From Bedellia somnulentella (lineage: Eukaryota; Arthropoda; Insecta; Lepidoptera; Bedelliidae): 64,000 bases of DNA. The notes beneath the pieces are model-generated. The model made no database searches, was not told the DNA's origin, and worked only from the letters and a program-made list of their open reading frames with translations. The position numbers and the translations under genes were made by a program. The stretch lies in assembly GCA_963576735.1 (NCBI GenBank), contig OY755173.1, positions 11,626,873 to 11,690,872 of the forward strand. Direction: 5' to 3'. Positions 10,141-22,009 of the stretch are shown here, one piece after another; the first letter of the stretch is position 1, and each line of letters starts with the position of its first letter.

Positions 10141-10587
10141 TATTTATTAGTTCTCTTAACATGACATTATTAAAATTGTATCGAATAATTTCATTTTAAC
10201 AATATTATGTGTACGTCCGAGCTTGAGATTTAGAGCCGTGATTATCGGTAGGCGATATAAAATATAGAAATAAATTGTTAAAATAACAATAAATTGATAC
10301 ACATTTCGATTTGGTAAAAAAGGTATCTTTATTACGTCCTCTGTATGATAGTATTAAACGGCTCCTCATTGCTATCTCGGCACATGATTTAAAAATATCA
10401 TAGCTATTTATGTCATTGCTAGTACTAGCCGTTGTAAAAGTGCATCAATAGTAAAAGCCGTTGAGCCGCGGTAGCCGTAAAAGTTGAGATAGTAGTGGCC
10501 CTAAAACCTTTGAGCCCCTAAATGTGTAGGTATATTGACAAGAAAGTCGAGTGAATGGTATACATACACGATTAACAAGACATTAAC

Positions 10588-10785
10588 GTCTCCTGTGTAG
10601 GTTTGATCATTTAAGCAAGGATCATAATGGTGCTCCTCGTCAGGGGTCCTGCTGTAAACTGTTATCACTTCTTTCTTGGCTAAAGCAGAACTTTTGTAGA
10701 AAGCCGTTGAAGGAGTTTTCTTAGATTTATTTTCACTAGAGGGTGCCATTGGCCCTGGTGGATTTGTTCTCTGCGGGCACATCAC
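10588..10785 (-). CDS. Possible first exon of the WD40-repeat gene
   Basis: On the minus strand an ATG opens a frame beginning MMCPQRTNPPGPMAPSSENK and continuing to KEVITVYSRTPDEEHHYDPC, with a plausible donor GAC|GTTAAT. The composition looks like a disordered N-terminus. The phase at this donor (0) does not match the recognised next exon (needs 2 bases), so an exon is missing between them; a candidate open stretch lies on the minus strand at about 10330-10430 but its splice phases do not fit either. It could instead belong to another gene. Confidence 0.42.
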
Positions 10786-11189
10786 TAATAATTGTAGGTT
10801 GTAGTTGTTAACTCATTCGGTTATTACATTACTAGTTTGGTTTAAGATTAATTGGTTGGATTGCAGCATTTGAAGATTTTCTAATTAATTGTATGTATAA
10901 GCACATACAATTATATACACATATGTATAAATACTGTAAGCTAAATTAATAAAAAGTCATCATAAAGGTCAAAATTATTCAATATGAAAGTAAAATTTAA
11001 AAGTATTGTAAAAAGTAATAAATATCTCAAAATATGTATGACAAGAATCGAGTTGACGGTAATGAAATGAATGACATATTAGTTTATTAACAGAGCTTAG
11101 GTTGCGGCAAAGGTACACACCCACAAATCGTTCATTCTTTATAGGTACTCTTTGAGCTGTTAAAATTATAGGCAATCATTAAAGTAAGT

Positions 11190-11880
11190 AAAAAAGTAAG
11201 TAAAAATACATTTATTAAAAGAAATACAGCTTTGTCCATTAACAGGGGTTCCCAAACTAGGCACAGCCTGTATCTTGGGAAACCAATTAAATATCTTATT
11301 ATAATAGAGTATGCGCTTCAAATTTAAATAAGTAATAACAATAAAATTAAATTAACACTACAAGAAGAAGGTACACACACATACCTACATGTGCATATAT
11401 ATAATATAAAAATAAAAGAATCAAATTTAATATTAGTAATAAAAATAAAATAAAAACGTAGTCGTTGTTAGTGTGTTAGTGAGGGTGTTATAAATATTCA
11501 TAAATACGGTAAGAAAACACCTACGACCTACATAAATTTTTGAGGCATATATATAATTTTGTGATATTATTGTTTATTAATAAATGTTGTATAATTTATC
11601 ATGTTAAATTGTTATTATTGACTCTGTACTCTCGTAATCCATAGAACTTAACCATCGCGTCAACTTAGATTTTAGTATAACTAAGGAGTCTTCTTTTTTA
11701 ATACTACACTTCTTAACTGCTTTATTGTAAATGTGAGCATATGCAAAACTCCCGATGCGTTTGGCTAAGTTAGAACTTACGATAGGCATGACAAATTGAT
11801 GAACCCGATTTGATTTAAGCAAAGTCAAATCGACTCGACGATGACGAGCATTAAACCAATTGCTCAGGTAGCCGTTAATG
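11190..11880 (-). mobile_element. LINE 3'-end fragment (low confidence)
   Basis: A minus-strand open stretch (11604-11828) ends ...KSKLTRWLSSMDYESTESII, reminiscent of a LINE ORF2 C-terminus, and is followed by an AT-rich tail with the phrase AACAGGGGTTCCCAAACTAG. No RT motif is present. I infer a 5'-truncated LINE tail. Confidence 0.4.
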
Positions 11881-11936
11881 TACAGGAGACCAAGACCACC
11901 TAATATGTAGCTTTATGATAAATCATGCTTGCCGTG

Positions 11937-12178
11937 TAGTGTCGGTTTAGAATAGCACTACCCCATTTCTTCCGGTGGGTGTACGTAAGAGGCAACTAAC
12001 GGTATGGGGCTATTAAGGGATTTTTGGGCGATGCGGTTGGAGACCCATCACCAACAACCTTTATTTTTACTATCTTTTCCCCACTCAAATTTCCAAAAGT
12101 GGCTGAGGAATTTCTAATTCTTCAGCTCTGGCTACCCCTTCCTGGGATTTATAGCCGTGAGTATATGTATGTATGTAT
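11937..12178 (+). repeat. Interspersed repeat with (GTAT)n tail
   Basis: Begins AGTGTCGGTTTAGAATAGCA, contains GATTTTTGGGCGATGCGG and CCAAAAGTGGCTGAGGAATT, and ends GCCGTGAGTATATGTATGTA. Near-identical copies are at 63311-63555 and, inverted, at 17876-18092; partial copies at 8793-8985, 12313-12400 and 54172-54215. Confidence 0.8.
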
Positions 12179-12312
12179 GATAAATCACGATGCAATCCTT
12201 TGACACATTTTTGGTTGACACATTTTGAATTTTGAATGGGTGGTTAGGGCTATTTTAAACCGACACGACACAGCTTATTTATTTTAAATATTAGAATGTA
12301 AAAATATACATT

Positions 12313-12540
12313 AATAAACCGACGGCTATGGATCCCAAAAAGGGGTATACAGAGCCTCGGAATTATCAATTCCTCAGCCACTTTTAGAAGATCTCCAACT
12401 TCAGCGCCCATCATAATCATCATCATTCAGCCAATAGACATCCACTGCTGAACATAGGCCTCCCTAAATATTTGCACGACTGGTCCTGCGCTACCCTCAT
12501 ATAAAAGCTCCCGTGATTTCGATAAATTCGTCGGGCCACC
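12313..12540 (-). repeat. Two abutting LINE/repeat 3' fragments
   Basis: 12313-12400 is an inverted partial copy of the GTAT-tailed repeat. From 12400 on, ATCATCATTCAGCCAATAG and GACATCCACTGCTGAACATA are the inverted 3' end of an RTE-like LINE whose forward copy is at 36438-36603. Confidence 0.7.
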
Positions 12541-12853
12541 TTGTTGGAGGTCTAGAAGGAGGGCATTACAGTTAAACTACAAAAGTAGATGATGATGTTA
12601 GGCTGACATTATCGCAGGCAATTTCTATGGCTTTCATACTGGAGATATGTCCTGTAGAACCGGAAAACTGAATGGACCGAAGAGTTGCATAATTTAAAGT
12701 GGCAATGAGCACATTGCTTATAAAATCAATGGCCACGAAGGTTCTGGAGTGGTGACTACGTGTGGGTAAGCCTTATTATTACTCTTGAGCTTACCATTCT
12801 ACCTAATTTAGCGACGAATTGACACAAAGCATTTCAAGCTATCTCTGTATCGG

Positions 12854-12970
12854 TTAAAATAAATATACATACTCATGCCATTAGACCCTATTGGGGAGAG
12901 ACTATCGATCGCCACTTTGTACCATCCTGACAATCTTATCGAGGTTCATATACATTTATCTATCTCTTCA
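12854..12970 (-). repeat. RTE-like LINE 3' end, inverted
   Basis: GAGACTATCGATCGCCACTT and the following GTACCATCCTGACAATC match the inverted copy at 47920-48062 and the forward 3' end of the RTE element at 25690-25810. Confidence 0.7.
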
Positions 12971-15900
12971 TGGTTAAAAATAAAACACCAAATAAACGCC
13001 AAATATTTTTTATTTGATGAATCAAATCGATATTCACACTCAATTACAATGTAAAATGTATAAATTTATTTAGTTCTTCATTACGGAACAGCATAAAACA
13101 TGTTAATGCAACCATTGGAAGCAGCTATCTTCGAGGTATTTATATATATTGCCTTTTAATTATGAAATATTACCAGGTCACGATAGTGTTAGAAAAACCC
13201 GCGTACTTTATCCACTTGCCTTTACATAGTTACAGAAACATATCCCACTCACCATAACATTGACTTTCATTTGATAACACATAACAGTTGAATTGGTCAC
13301 GCAAACCGCAATATGGCAAACATAAGCATTCATCTTTCACAAGACACGTCACAAGTATTATTTGGTATGTTCTAATTACGGTATCTAACATTCAACAATA
13401 GTTCATATTGCATTACTAATTCAGTGAGGTTTCAGGTAATTGTATTGTTTGTTATTATGAGGTTTGCAAGTAGATTCATTCAGTCTCTAAAAACTACCCA
13501 ACATCGGCGATTACTTTATTGTCTCAACGTTTCGTTTATTTCATTTTTATATGCTCGTTGGAAACATGAGTTCTGTTGTAATAACAATCTATCGACATTC
13601 AATATCTTATATTCATTGAGGTATTCAAATATATTAGATAACGTTAAGTTAAAGAACTAGTTTCTTACATTTTTTCATATTTGTCTATAATGTACAGCAA
13701 AAGGCAGATTTGCAAAAACTCATGTTTTTTTACGTCGTCACATTGAATCAGATAATTATAGATATAAAAATATATATTATGTATTTTACAATGTCATATC
13801 AGTTTATAAATACTAAAAATTTCATAAATAGTGTGCGACATCTATATTACACACAAGAAGTTAATAAAGATAGCATGTCTAAAAACATTCACTAGCCCAT
13901 ACTAACGGCTTCCGATGCTGTCCAATCATGATTAACCAAATAACATAATAGATGACATACATAAGTACAAGGCGATTTATGGGCAACACGATTATACAAT
14001 ACACTCTAATTTATAATATATATATATACTTCTGCTTCAGTGTCAATTGTTAATAGAGTTGCTATATACAAAGCATTAGGTATGCTTTGAAGTGGGGAAA
14101 ATATTTTCCTATATAAAATGATATTAATAATAAAAAATATGTACACACAGCCGGCATTAAATTACCATTCACTATGTGTGTAGAAATACTAATATTCAAG
14201 ATTTTTAGTATATTTAAAAAAGATTTATTATTAATTCTGCAATTTTTATAGAATACATTTAATATAAAAAACCCGAAATATATTTATTTCCTTAGTTATT
14301 TAATTATCGGGAAAAACATAATAATTTTGCCGACTGTACTGGTTGATTGCACACTTAAGGGATATCCATATTTTTGCCCCACAAATTGACTTTACGAAGC
14401 GAGGTACAGCTTATCGTGTAATATATAGGCATCTCTAAAACAAATCAACACACAATTGTTTTAAACACAAACATAAATTAGAACCAAAACAACAAACAGC
14501 CATAAGTTAATAAAGCACAATAAAATATTACAGATTACATTTTATCATTCCAATACCAATTATATTAAAATTTATTATAAATAAAAGAATTAATGTATCA
14601 ACCATATTAAAATGGGTTCAAAATCTTGCCAAATATGGCGACTTTTTTGGGACTAAGATTTAAAGATGTTCAGTTAAACTGTGTTTTAGTAATAGACACA
14701 AGATCAAATCAGCCCAGTATGAATAAATGAACTGATGAAATGGTGTGTGCTGCCTGATAAAATTGAGCTAAGTCTACGTGCTAAACAGTAATGAACAATG
14801 TGCTCTTGTTATTAAAACCATATAGGCTCGTAACATTCAACTAACCATAGTTAGCAATTTTATATAATGTTTATGAATCCAAGTGTTTATAACAATGGCA
14901 GTCTGAACCGGCTTAACACATTATCTATATGTGACTTACATTCCTCATATTATAATCAAATAATAAACTGTGCCAAATCTATCATTTATCACATGGAACC
15001 ATATACTACCACAAAGTAAGACCAGCTCTTATTTTATTATATAATCTGGACAAGTATTGATACAGTCTTGAATTTTGTACAAACATCACTATGCTTTGTT
15101 CTATTTCTATTTACATATGTCCATATGTTGGTGCTTATTCCTATCTCTCCATAATAAAAAAAAACATTATATCAAAGATATGATAGATGAAACTAATTAT
15201 TTTCAAAATAGATATACTCTGACTTTCATATATTTTGTTTTTACACACTCTGATGAATGAGTCTTAATAATTTATAAACTTTAACATTGTATCATAAACA
15301 ATTGATAACAATCAATATAATTATTTTTAATATATGTATATAAGTATCTTTCACTAATCATTACATTCATAGGCTTCTGTGAAAATTAAATGTACAGTTT
15401 TAATAAAAATTTATGTGTCCCAGATTTAAGTCAATGGGTGTTATTATTAAATTAAATGAAAATCATGCTATAATACATTCATAAACAATACAATTAATTA
15501 AGAGATACATTTTATTGGAAGGTGTTTACACTCAAATTTGTATATTTGTCAATGATTAAAAAGTGTAAAGTAGATAATGAAATTGTAAAGTACTGTATTG
15601 TAAAACAAGTGTCAAATATCTAGCCATATGGCAAAAAATGTTATAATTAATCTATTTCAACAATAAAACTAAAGGGCTAGTTTGAAATTTTATAAAGTTC
15701 AAACAAATAAATGTGTTATTTCTTAAATGTTGATAAAATATTTGGAAAAGTATGCCGATATCTATTAGTAAATAATAGATATTAAAGATGATTAACAAGT
15801 ACAGATAACACTGCAAGGGAGGAGGCAAATTATGAATTAGGTTAAAATAGTTTCCAATAATATTGGTACATGAGAAGGCATAGTTTAACGGACACTCTGG

Positions 15901-16253
15901 GCTCACATCAATTATGGTTAGTTACTTAAGCAACAATGATCATTTTCTGAACATGCTATTTGATAAAAAAACAAATGTTATCTAATGCCAAACACACATG
16001 GAGGCTAACAAGATTATCCAAGCATAATTGATATATTTCTGACCTGTAACACTATTTTTACATTTTATGTATCCAAGAAATCAACAAAACACAAGCAAAA
16101 TTCAATAATAAATTATAACATTAGTAGCAAACTATGATATTAAATTACTCTGCTGTCTGCACAACACACAACTAGATAAAAACCCACTGAAAATTATCTA
16201 TTTGTTGCTACAATCACAGAGATGATTCTGAGCTTGATGAATCAAACATAGGA
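12971..16253 (-). other. AT-rich non-coding region, probable TBPH 3' UTR
   Basis: About 3.3 kb without a supported gene and with few recognisable repeats, unlike the rest of the window. It directly follows the TBPH stop codon. Several minus-strand AATAAA sites occur (for instance near 13066), so a long 3' UTR with alternative polyadenylation is plausible. TDP-43 is known to autoregulate through its 3' UTR at GU-rich sites; short minus-strand TGTGTTG runs are visible near 14450 and 16165, but no long (TG)n tract. Transcript extent is not shown by sequence alone. Confidence 0.4.
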
Positions 16254-17489
16254 TCAAACGGAATGACCTTGGGACTGATGTCTCTGCCCCCATTGACTAG
16301 ATGGTCCTTGTGCTGAATTGCCTTGTTGCATCCAAGATAGAAAGTTGGGTGGAGCAGGTGGCGCTGACGAAGCAGGGCCTGCGAAAGCTCCCTGCTCAGA
16401 ACCCCCTGATGGGATGTTATTGATTAATCCCCAACCAGCAGCTTGGTTCAATGCTGCAGCCACAAGAGCTTGGTTTACTGGCAAACCACCCATTCCCAAT
16501 GGCATGTTACCTCCCTGTGCTTGTCCTCCACCGCCAGCTACTGCACTCTGCCCATGTTGTCCAGAAATTCCAAGTGCTTGCATATTTACCATGTCCATTG
16601 AGCGACTACTCCACGAATTATTGTTAGATCCAGCATGAGGGTGACCTTCATCATAGCTTCTATTTACTAAATTGCGTTGGTTGGAGCCACTTTTGTTTTG
16701 TTTTGGGGAAGCATTTGACACATTAACAGAGACACCTTTAATTATATGATCCTGGCCACAGAGGCTTTGCGCTACTTCAGGATCCAAAAATGTAATGAAA
16801 CTAAAAGCTCTAAATGGCTTTGGGATGAAAACATCAGTCACTTCACCAAATTGCGAAAAATATTCTCTCAAATCATTTGCTGTAAGCTCTTCAGTGCAGC
16901 GACCAACAAATACTTTGCAAGGCATTGTGGTCACAGAACCTTCTTTAGAATTAGGTATTCGAACATCACACCATCGTCCATCAATCATGTGCCGTTGAGC
17001 CAATACACGCATTTGCGAGGCATAGGTAGAAAACCGAATGAAAGCAAATCCTTTGGACATACCAGTTTTAGGGTCTCTTTTCAATTGTGCCATTAACACT
17101 TCCCCAAACTTTTCAAAATATTCTCTAACAGTTTGTTCAGTTGCCTTCCACGGTAAGCCCAAAACTATCAAATCAGAACAAAGATTGTCATTTCTTTTAT
17201 TTTTCGTGCTGGCAGTTTCGGAGCTATCACCTGATTTCCGTTTATTTTCCTTAGGAAAGCTGCAAACATAGAGCTGATTGCCCCAACCTTCGGGAGGTGG
17301 GTACAATCTACCATCTCTTAACCTGATGCCTCGAATATTCTTGGTCTCTGGGTGGCGATATTTGAGACCACAACATCCCGGAAATTGTGCCGATACCGTT
17401 GTTAACATTAAAGTTCCATCTTCTTCGATAGGCAGCTCAATTGGCTCTTCATTTTCATCCTCAGCCACGGGCAAATACTCGAAGGACAT
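16254..17489 (-). CDS. TBPH: TBPH / TDP-43 RNA-binding protein
   Basis: A complete 411-residue protein in a single exon. The N-terminal ubiquitin-like oligomerisation domain is residues 1-77 ([20 protein letters not shown] to [10 protein letters not shown]), followed by a basic nuclear localisation signal KENKRKSGD...KNKR at 80-99. RRM1 is about 106-178 with RNP2 LIVLGL and RNP1 [11 protein letters not shown]2 is about 191-262 with RNP2 VFVGRC and RNP1 RAFSFITF. The C-terminal Gly/Ser/Asn-rich low-complexity tail (263-411) keeps the conserved short helix near 339-356, [19 protein letters not shown]-43 proteins bind UG-rich RNA and control splicing and mRNA stability in the nucleus. The C-tail is short compared with Drosophila TBPH. 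No introns interrupt the frame; no poly(A) scar or target duplication was seen that would mark it as a retrocopy. It diverges from Smg6, about 3 kb away. Confidence 0.96.
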   Translation of the reverse strand: MSFEYLPVAEDENEEPIELPIEEDGTLMLTTVSAQFPGCCGLKYRHPETKNIRGIRLRDGRLYPPPEGWGNQLYVCSFPKENKRKSGDSSETASTKNKRNDNLCSDLIVLGLPWKATEQTVREYFEKFGEVLMAQLKRDPKTGMSKGFAFIRFSTYASQMRVLAQRHMIDGRWCDVRIPNSKEGSVTTMPCKVFVGRCTEELTANDLREYFSQFGEVTDVFIPKPFRAFSFITFLDPEVAQSLCGQDHIIKGVSVNVSNASPKQNKSGSNQRNLVNRSYDEGHPHAGSNNNSWSSRSMDMVNMQALGISGQHGQSAVAGGGGQAQGGNMPLGMGGLPVNQALVAAALNQAAGWGLINNIPSGGSEQGAFAGPASSAPPAPPNFLSWMQQGNSAQGPSSQWGQRHQSQGHSV

Positions 17490-17875
17490 TATTTTCTTAT
17501 CATGTACAGTAGGTAAGTTACATAAAAACTGATATAGGAAACTTTATATAAATATATATACGGTTTAGCAGAAGATTAATCTTAACACTATACAACTGTA
17601 CAATATAATTTATTAATCCATAGCGTAAAATTATCACATTTGTGGATTAAACGTCACCCACGGGTTCAGAACCCATTGCAAGTTGAAAACATAGTAAGAT
17701 ATAGCAATCTTGATGTTTGAGAAAGCAGATATACTGGTATGAATAACTTTAATTTTAAGTATCAAGATGACGCGAGCGGACTACGCCAATAGACAAGACA
17801 ACTTTCTAAAACTGTCATTTCTGAATGAATGTTACAAGAAATAAAATACGAGACATACATTTTATATACATACAT

Positions 17876-18092
17876 ACACATACTCACGGCTATAAATCCC
17901 TAGATGGGGTAGCCAGAGCTAATGAATAAAAATTGCTGAGCCACTTTTGGAAAGTTTAGTGGGGAGAAGATGGTAAAATAAAGGTTGTTGGTGATGGGTC
18001 TCCAAGCGCATCGCCCAAAAATCTCTCTCGTAATCTCTTACGTACACCCACCGAAAGAAATGGGGTAGTGCTATTCTAAGCCGACACTACAG
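17876..18092 (-). repeat. Inverted copy of the GTAT-tailed interspersed repeat
   Basis: Reverse complement of the 11937-12178 repeat: begins CATACACATACTCACGGCTA, contains CGCATCGCCCAAAAATC and ends GCTATTCTAAGCCGACACTA. It lies just upstream of TBPH. Confidence 0.8.
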
Positions 18093-18199
18093 AGTTATTG
18101 ATACACATTTTATTTATTTGTTATATTTATTTATTAGGAAAATAATATAATAAAAATATATTTTTTTATAAAAGTACATATATACTAAGGGTAAGTGTT

Positions 18200-18252
18200 A
18201 TGTAACTTACCTACCTGTACATGATAAGAAAATAATGTCCTTCGAGTATATA
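18200..18252 (+). repeat. Inverted copy of the TBPH start region
   Basis: This plus-strand segment reproduces the minus-strand TBPH leader and first codons (about 17475-17526), including GATAAGAAAATAATGTCCTT and CGAGTAT, with one extra C. The two copies are inverted relative to each other and about 700 bp apart. It is followed directly by an RTE-like LINE tail. Confidence 0.85.
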
Positions 18253-18400
18253 TGAAGTATGAAGAATAAAAGAGCATGTATGAAAAGATTGATGGATGTA
18301 AACGAAGCTAGAGAGGTTTGTCAGGATCGTACGAAGTGGTGATCAATAGTCTCTGCCTACCCCAATGGGAACTAATAGCGTCAGTATATATGTATTTATA
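18253..18400 (+). repeat. RTE-like LINE 3' end
   Basis: GAAGAATAAAAGAGCATGTA through CTCTGCCTACCCCAATGGG matches the 3' end of the element at 25141-25830. Confidence 0.75.
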
Positions 18401-18423
18401 CATATATACAAATATATAATATA

Positions 18424-18545
18424 TACACTCAAGCCACGCCCCGTTAGTTCCCATTAGGGTAGGCAGAGCCCCTTATCGTAACGCAAACCACTCAGCTTCA
18501 TTTACATCCATGTCATCCATCATACTTTTCCTACATGTCATTTTA
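18424..18545 (-). repeat. RTE-like LINE 3' end, inverted
   Basis: CCCGTTAGTTCCCATTAGGG and the following GTAGGCAGAGCC are the inverted version of the 18253-18400 tail, so two copies face each other across about 25 bp. Confidence 0.65.
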
Positions 18546-18639
18546 ATCTTCAAAATATTACTAGAAAATCAAATTACTAATAAATCCACCAAGGTCTGCC
18601 ATGTTGATGGATGCATGGCCAAGGGTGAGGGTATTAATT

Positions 18640-19050
18640 AAATTTGATATTAATTAAGACCTTTATCTAGTGAAACGTGGCTTTTGCTACTAGCTAGGTG
18701 GACAATTTATCCTGCCAGCGTTTATATTATAAAACAAATAATGTGGTGTCTGTATGGATCAAATATTCTCTCTAAGGAGCATCACCGAAATTTTCTTAGT
18801 CAAAAACCAAAAGGTTTATAGCTGCTTCATTAATTTAGAGAAGGAGTTTGATTTTGATAGGGTTGTAAGAAAGTGTTATCCAAGTTCAGTTTGGGGAGTC
18901 AACAGTGCCTTGGTGTCTTTTTATGAGGATTCGAGTGCATGTGTAAGACAGGAGTATATGTATGTATGGATGTGGCGGCGATGTAGCTCGCCAATCATCA
19001 CGACTTGCTTCCCCGTGGGGCGAAAAGTTGGGTGAAGAGACCAGCTTCAG
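18640..19050 (+). mobile_element. Decayed RTE-like reverse transcriptase fragment
   Basis: The reading frame from 18754 includes DQIFSLRSITEIFLVKNQKV and YSCFINLEKEFDFDR, which match the region around the first catalytic Asp of RTE-type LINE reverse transcriptases. The flanks are out of frame, so this is a short dead piece. Confidence 0.6.
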
Positions 19051-19610
19051 TTGAATGAATATGTGGGTATGGGGATGCCTGAGTAAATAGGTAAAGATAT
19101 CGGTTAAATATATTGTATAGTTTAGAAATTATTGAGTGAGATTACTTATTGTGTTCTTCGGTAAAATCAACATAGTATGGAAGGACATTGTTGGGTTGAA
19201 ACACCTGATTATCCGAAAAAATAAGATAATTGTATTCTTCATTGAACCGTCTATCCATGTTACAATATCTATCTACTTATCCATATTATGGTAGTACTAG
19301 TAGTCGTTAGTTTGCCAACCCATATTAGGCCAGCGTGGTAGACTAGCCAGATCATCGTATTTAGGGCAGGCTGGAGCCCCTCGAGCTTGGAGGGTACATG
19401 TATGGGCTGGGTGGGTGTGATGTATTTAAGTCCATACAAAATGGCAAGAAGTAAAAGTAAAACTGAAATGTTTATACTTTATACATCAAAGCTTGGATGG
19501 TCGTGGCCAAGTACTTACCAAATAGTGCTCATATGATGTGTCACCAACCTCTACTTAGTGTACTTGGATATTGTTAACCTAATGTTAGGTATAAAAAAAT
19601 ATGTATTGTT

Positions 19611-20035
19611 ATGGGAGGTTTTCCTTTTTTTCTTTTTTTCTTATTCCCTGTTCTCAGGATAGATGGCGCCAGACTTGCTATGTTACTGGTACGAACGGAA
19701 CGTAACACCGTTTTTCACACTTGGATGTAATGATATCGTAAAACGGAACGTACATAAAAACGTTCTGATTTGAAAGTCTAAATTAACATCAGTAGAAGCC
19801 AAGATAGCTCAAAAGTAAATAAACAAAGACGGTACTTATATTTAACATTCTTTTTGTTGTTTTTACTCGCCAAAAAGTTACTCTATGGTGCTGTTACACA
19901 TGTTTTTAACGTTGACATTGGCGAAATTATTGTGTGGCGAAATTGTGTGGTAAGTAACGTAGTTACATCAACGCCATCTACAGAGCTCTAGGAAACTATG
20001 TTGTTTTTTTATTGCTCAAAAAGAAAACCTCTCAT
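19611..20035. mobile_element. MITE, ~425 bp, copy 1 (upstream of Smg6)
   Basis: Ends are inverted: left ATGGGAGGTTTTCCTTTTTT, right AAAAAGAAAACCTCTCAT. The interior is over 90% identical to the copy at 60718-61149, sharing TAGATGGCGCCAGACTTGCT and CATCAACGCCATCTACAGAG. Non-coding. It sits about 500 bp upstream of the Smg6 start codon. Confidence 0.8.
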
Positions 20036-20533
20036 TACCTCTCATTGAACATTATGTTACGGCCTTACGGCATGGACAGGATGGACATGGATGTGTAAAG
20101 TATGAAGAATCTACGATTGAACGAACTTCAAAACGAAATTCGTTTCGTTCCTTTTTGTGTTACTTTTTATTAATCGTTCGTCTCGTTCATTTAAAAAAAT
20201 ATTATTGAACTGAGTTGAGTTTGCGATGCTAGCTTTGATTTGAAATAATAATTTTTCAGTGTCCCTTAGTCGATTTTAAACTCCATTTAAATCAATATTT
20301 AAGCTATAATGTATTAAAGTTTTGTTTAATTTTATGGTTAAGTTTATCTTCAGATTTAATTATTGTGACATTGAATTGTTATTCCTTTTCTATTTAGTCG
20401 CCGATTTTATTAACACGGTTATGTACTGCTGCGGAAATTAACCTAAAATAATATTTCCATCTCCTATTCTGCGAATTGCGTTTATCAACCAACAGTGCTG
20501 TTCACTATTGTTTATTGATGAGTAGCATTGGTT
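20036..20533 (+). promoter_or_regulatory. Smg6 5' flank, probable promoter and 5' UTR
   Basis: Non-repetitive sequence between the upstream MITE and the first Smg6 ATG. No TATA box or initiator could be singled out. An in-frame stop (TGA at 20519-20521) precedes the first ATG at 20534, supporting that ATG as the start in this exon. Confidence 0.35.
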
Positions 20534-21575
20534 ATGGTTAAGGGTGATGGTTGCAATCAAAATAGAATATTAAAAGTGAGCCAGAAGTTGTATTTGCCTG
20601 GCTGTGGGCCCTTACAGCGTACAAGCAATGAAAATAACTCCACAATGAACTCTTTTGATGTAAATAATGGGCCGAGAAGTAGAGACCAAAGTCATGGTTC
20701 AAATAATACTATTACCAAGGAAAGATCGCAAAATAGGAACAGAGACCATAAGAAACCTGAGCAGAAGTTATATGTCGCCAGGGCCACGGATGACAAATTA
20801 GATGGTGATAAACCTCCAATGTATTCAGTAAGATGTGATGGCAGTAATCAATTTTACAATAGGAGGAACTCTGGTAGTAAGATAGATAAACAAAGTAATA
20901 ACACAGGGTATCATAGAGGTCCTTCCAGAAGAGATAGATCATACATGGATGTTCATAGTAAAGATGTTTCTAATAGTGATGTAAATTACAATAGAAACTA
21001 CAGACAAGTATCAGAGCCACGGTCAGTATCACCCTCCAAATGTAGGAAAGAAAATTCTTCCATTGATCGTAATAGAGACACTCGTAGTATGGAACCAACA
21101 GCAAGTCGTCAAGGGGGTGGGAAACCACCTTCTGGCAGAAGAAATTCTGCAGGATACCCTAATGACTCGCCAAGACCAAGATACTCCATTAATATTGAAA
21201 ATTTACCTCCAAGACTGCGCAAGAAGTTTCTTGAACAATCTGGACATCATAGTTTTGACAACATCAATAGTAGTGACAATTCAAATTACAATTATAATCA
21301 AACTCCTCAATATAATCAAACTACAAATTGGTCTCAGACATTGCCCTCTAGAGGAAGAGGAAGGCTAAAAGATAATGATAGTTTTGATAGGGAAAAATTC
21401 ATAGGTGCATATTTGAAGAATTATGAAGTGATGAATTCTACACATTCAACACCAAGTAGCTCATACACAAATTTATACGAGATTAACTCAATTGACAACA
21501 GGAATGTGGCTAATCATGATAATCTACAAAAGCCCTATTATGAAACTGGTACTGCTGCTTCTTTTGTTGTGTTAA
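20534..21575 (+). CDS. Smg6: Smg6/EST1A exon 1: disordered N-terminus
   Basis: Smg6 is the endonuclease of nonsense-mediated mRNA decay; it cuts mRNA near premature stops and binds the exon junction complex through short N-terminal motifs. This exon starts at ATG 20534 and encodes about 347 residues of Asn/Ser/Arg-rich disordered sequence. Two short segments, KVSQKLYLPG near residue 15-24 and KKPEQKLYVAR near 73-83, resemble exon-junction-binding motifs; that is an inference from position and pattern. A PPSGRRNSAG...INIENLPPRLRKKFLEQSG block lies further along. The donor is A|GTAAAT, phase 1. Identity of the gene is fixed by the downstream exons at 35959, 37116, 58703 and 61663. Confidence 0.85.
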
Positions 21576-21637
21576 GTAAATAAGTTGTTTATTTGTTTCT
21601 TTAATAACTGATCAATATAAATTTCTATAATTTTCAG

Positions 21638-21756
21638 CTCCTAAAAATGGTTTAGATGGTTATAATAATGCTAGGGTTGAAGAGAATAAAAAACAGGATT
21701 CTGACTCTGAATCAAAAGCAAACAATTCTTCTAATTTAATGGATATGACTAATTTG
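21638..21756 (+). CDS. Smg6: Smg6 exon 2
   Basis: Acceptor ATTTTCAG, donor TTG|GTAAGT. Phase 1 to phase 0. Acidic, Asn/Ser-rich: PKNGLDGYNNARVEENKKQD and onwards to SSNLMDMTNL. The intron before it is only 62 bp. Confidence 0.85.
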
Positions 21757-21842
21757 GTAAGTAAATTCTTATGTCTGTTGTTGATATAATTTTACAGATA
21801 TTAGTATTCTTTTATTCAGTCCCCATTAATGTTATGTTACAG

Positions 21843-22009
21843 GATTGGACAGAGGAAGTTGAAAAATGTGGGGACAGAAGTGATTCTCCAGGAAGTTCAC
21901 CAACACAAAGTTTGAAGTTAATGTCAATCTCCAACAATGTAAAATCAGCAGACATGAAGGAGCCACGGGAATCTAAGCGAAGTGGAAGATCAAAGCGACG
22001 AGATAAGAG
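21843..22009 (+). CDS. Smg6: Smg6 exon 3
   Basis: Acceptor TTACAG, donor AG|GTTAAT, phase 0 to 2. Begins DWTEEVEKCGDRSDSPGSSP and ends in a basic SKRSGRSKRRDKR tract. The DW-EEVE motif after a Ser-rich linker is typical of SMG6 N-terminal regions as I recall them. Confidence 0.85.

Noticed and set aside
16318..17532. Plus-strand open frames opposite TBPH
   Set aside because: Antisense shadows of a conserved coding exon.
18754..19035. A host gene of 93 codons
   Set aside because: The peptide matches an RTE-type reverse transcriptase fragment and is flanked by frame breaks.
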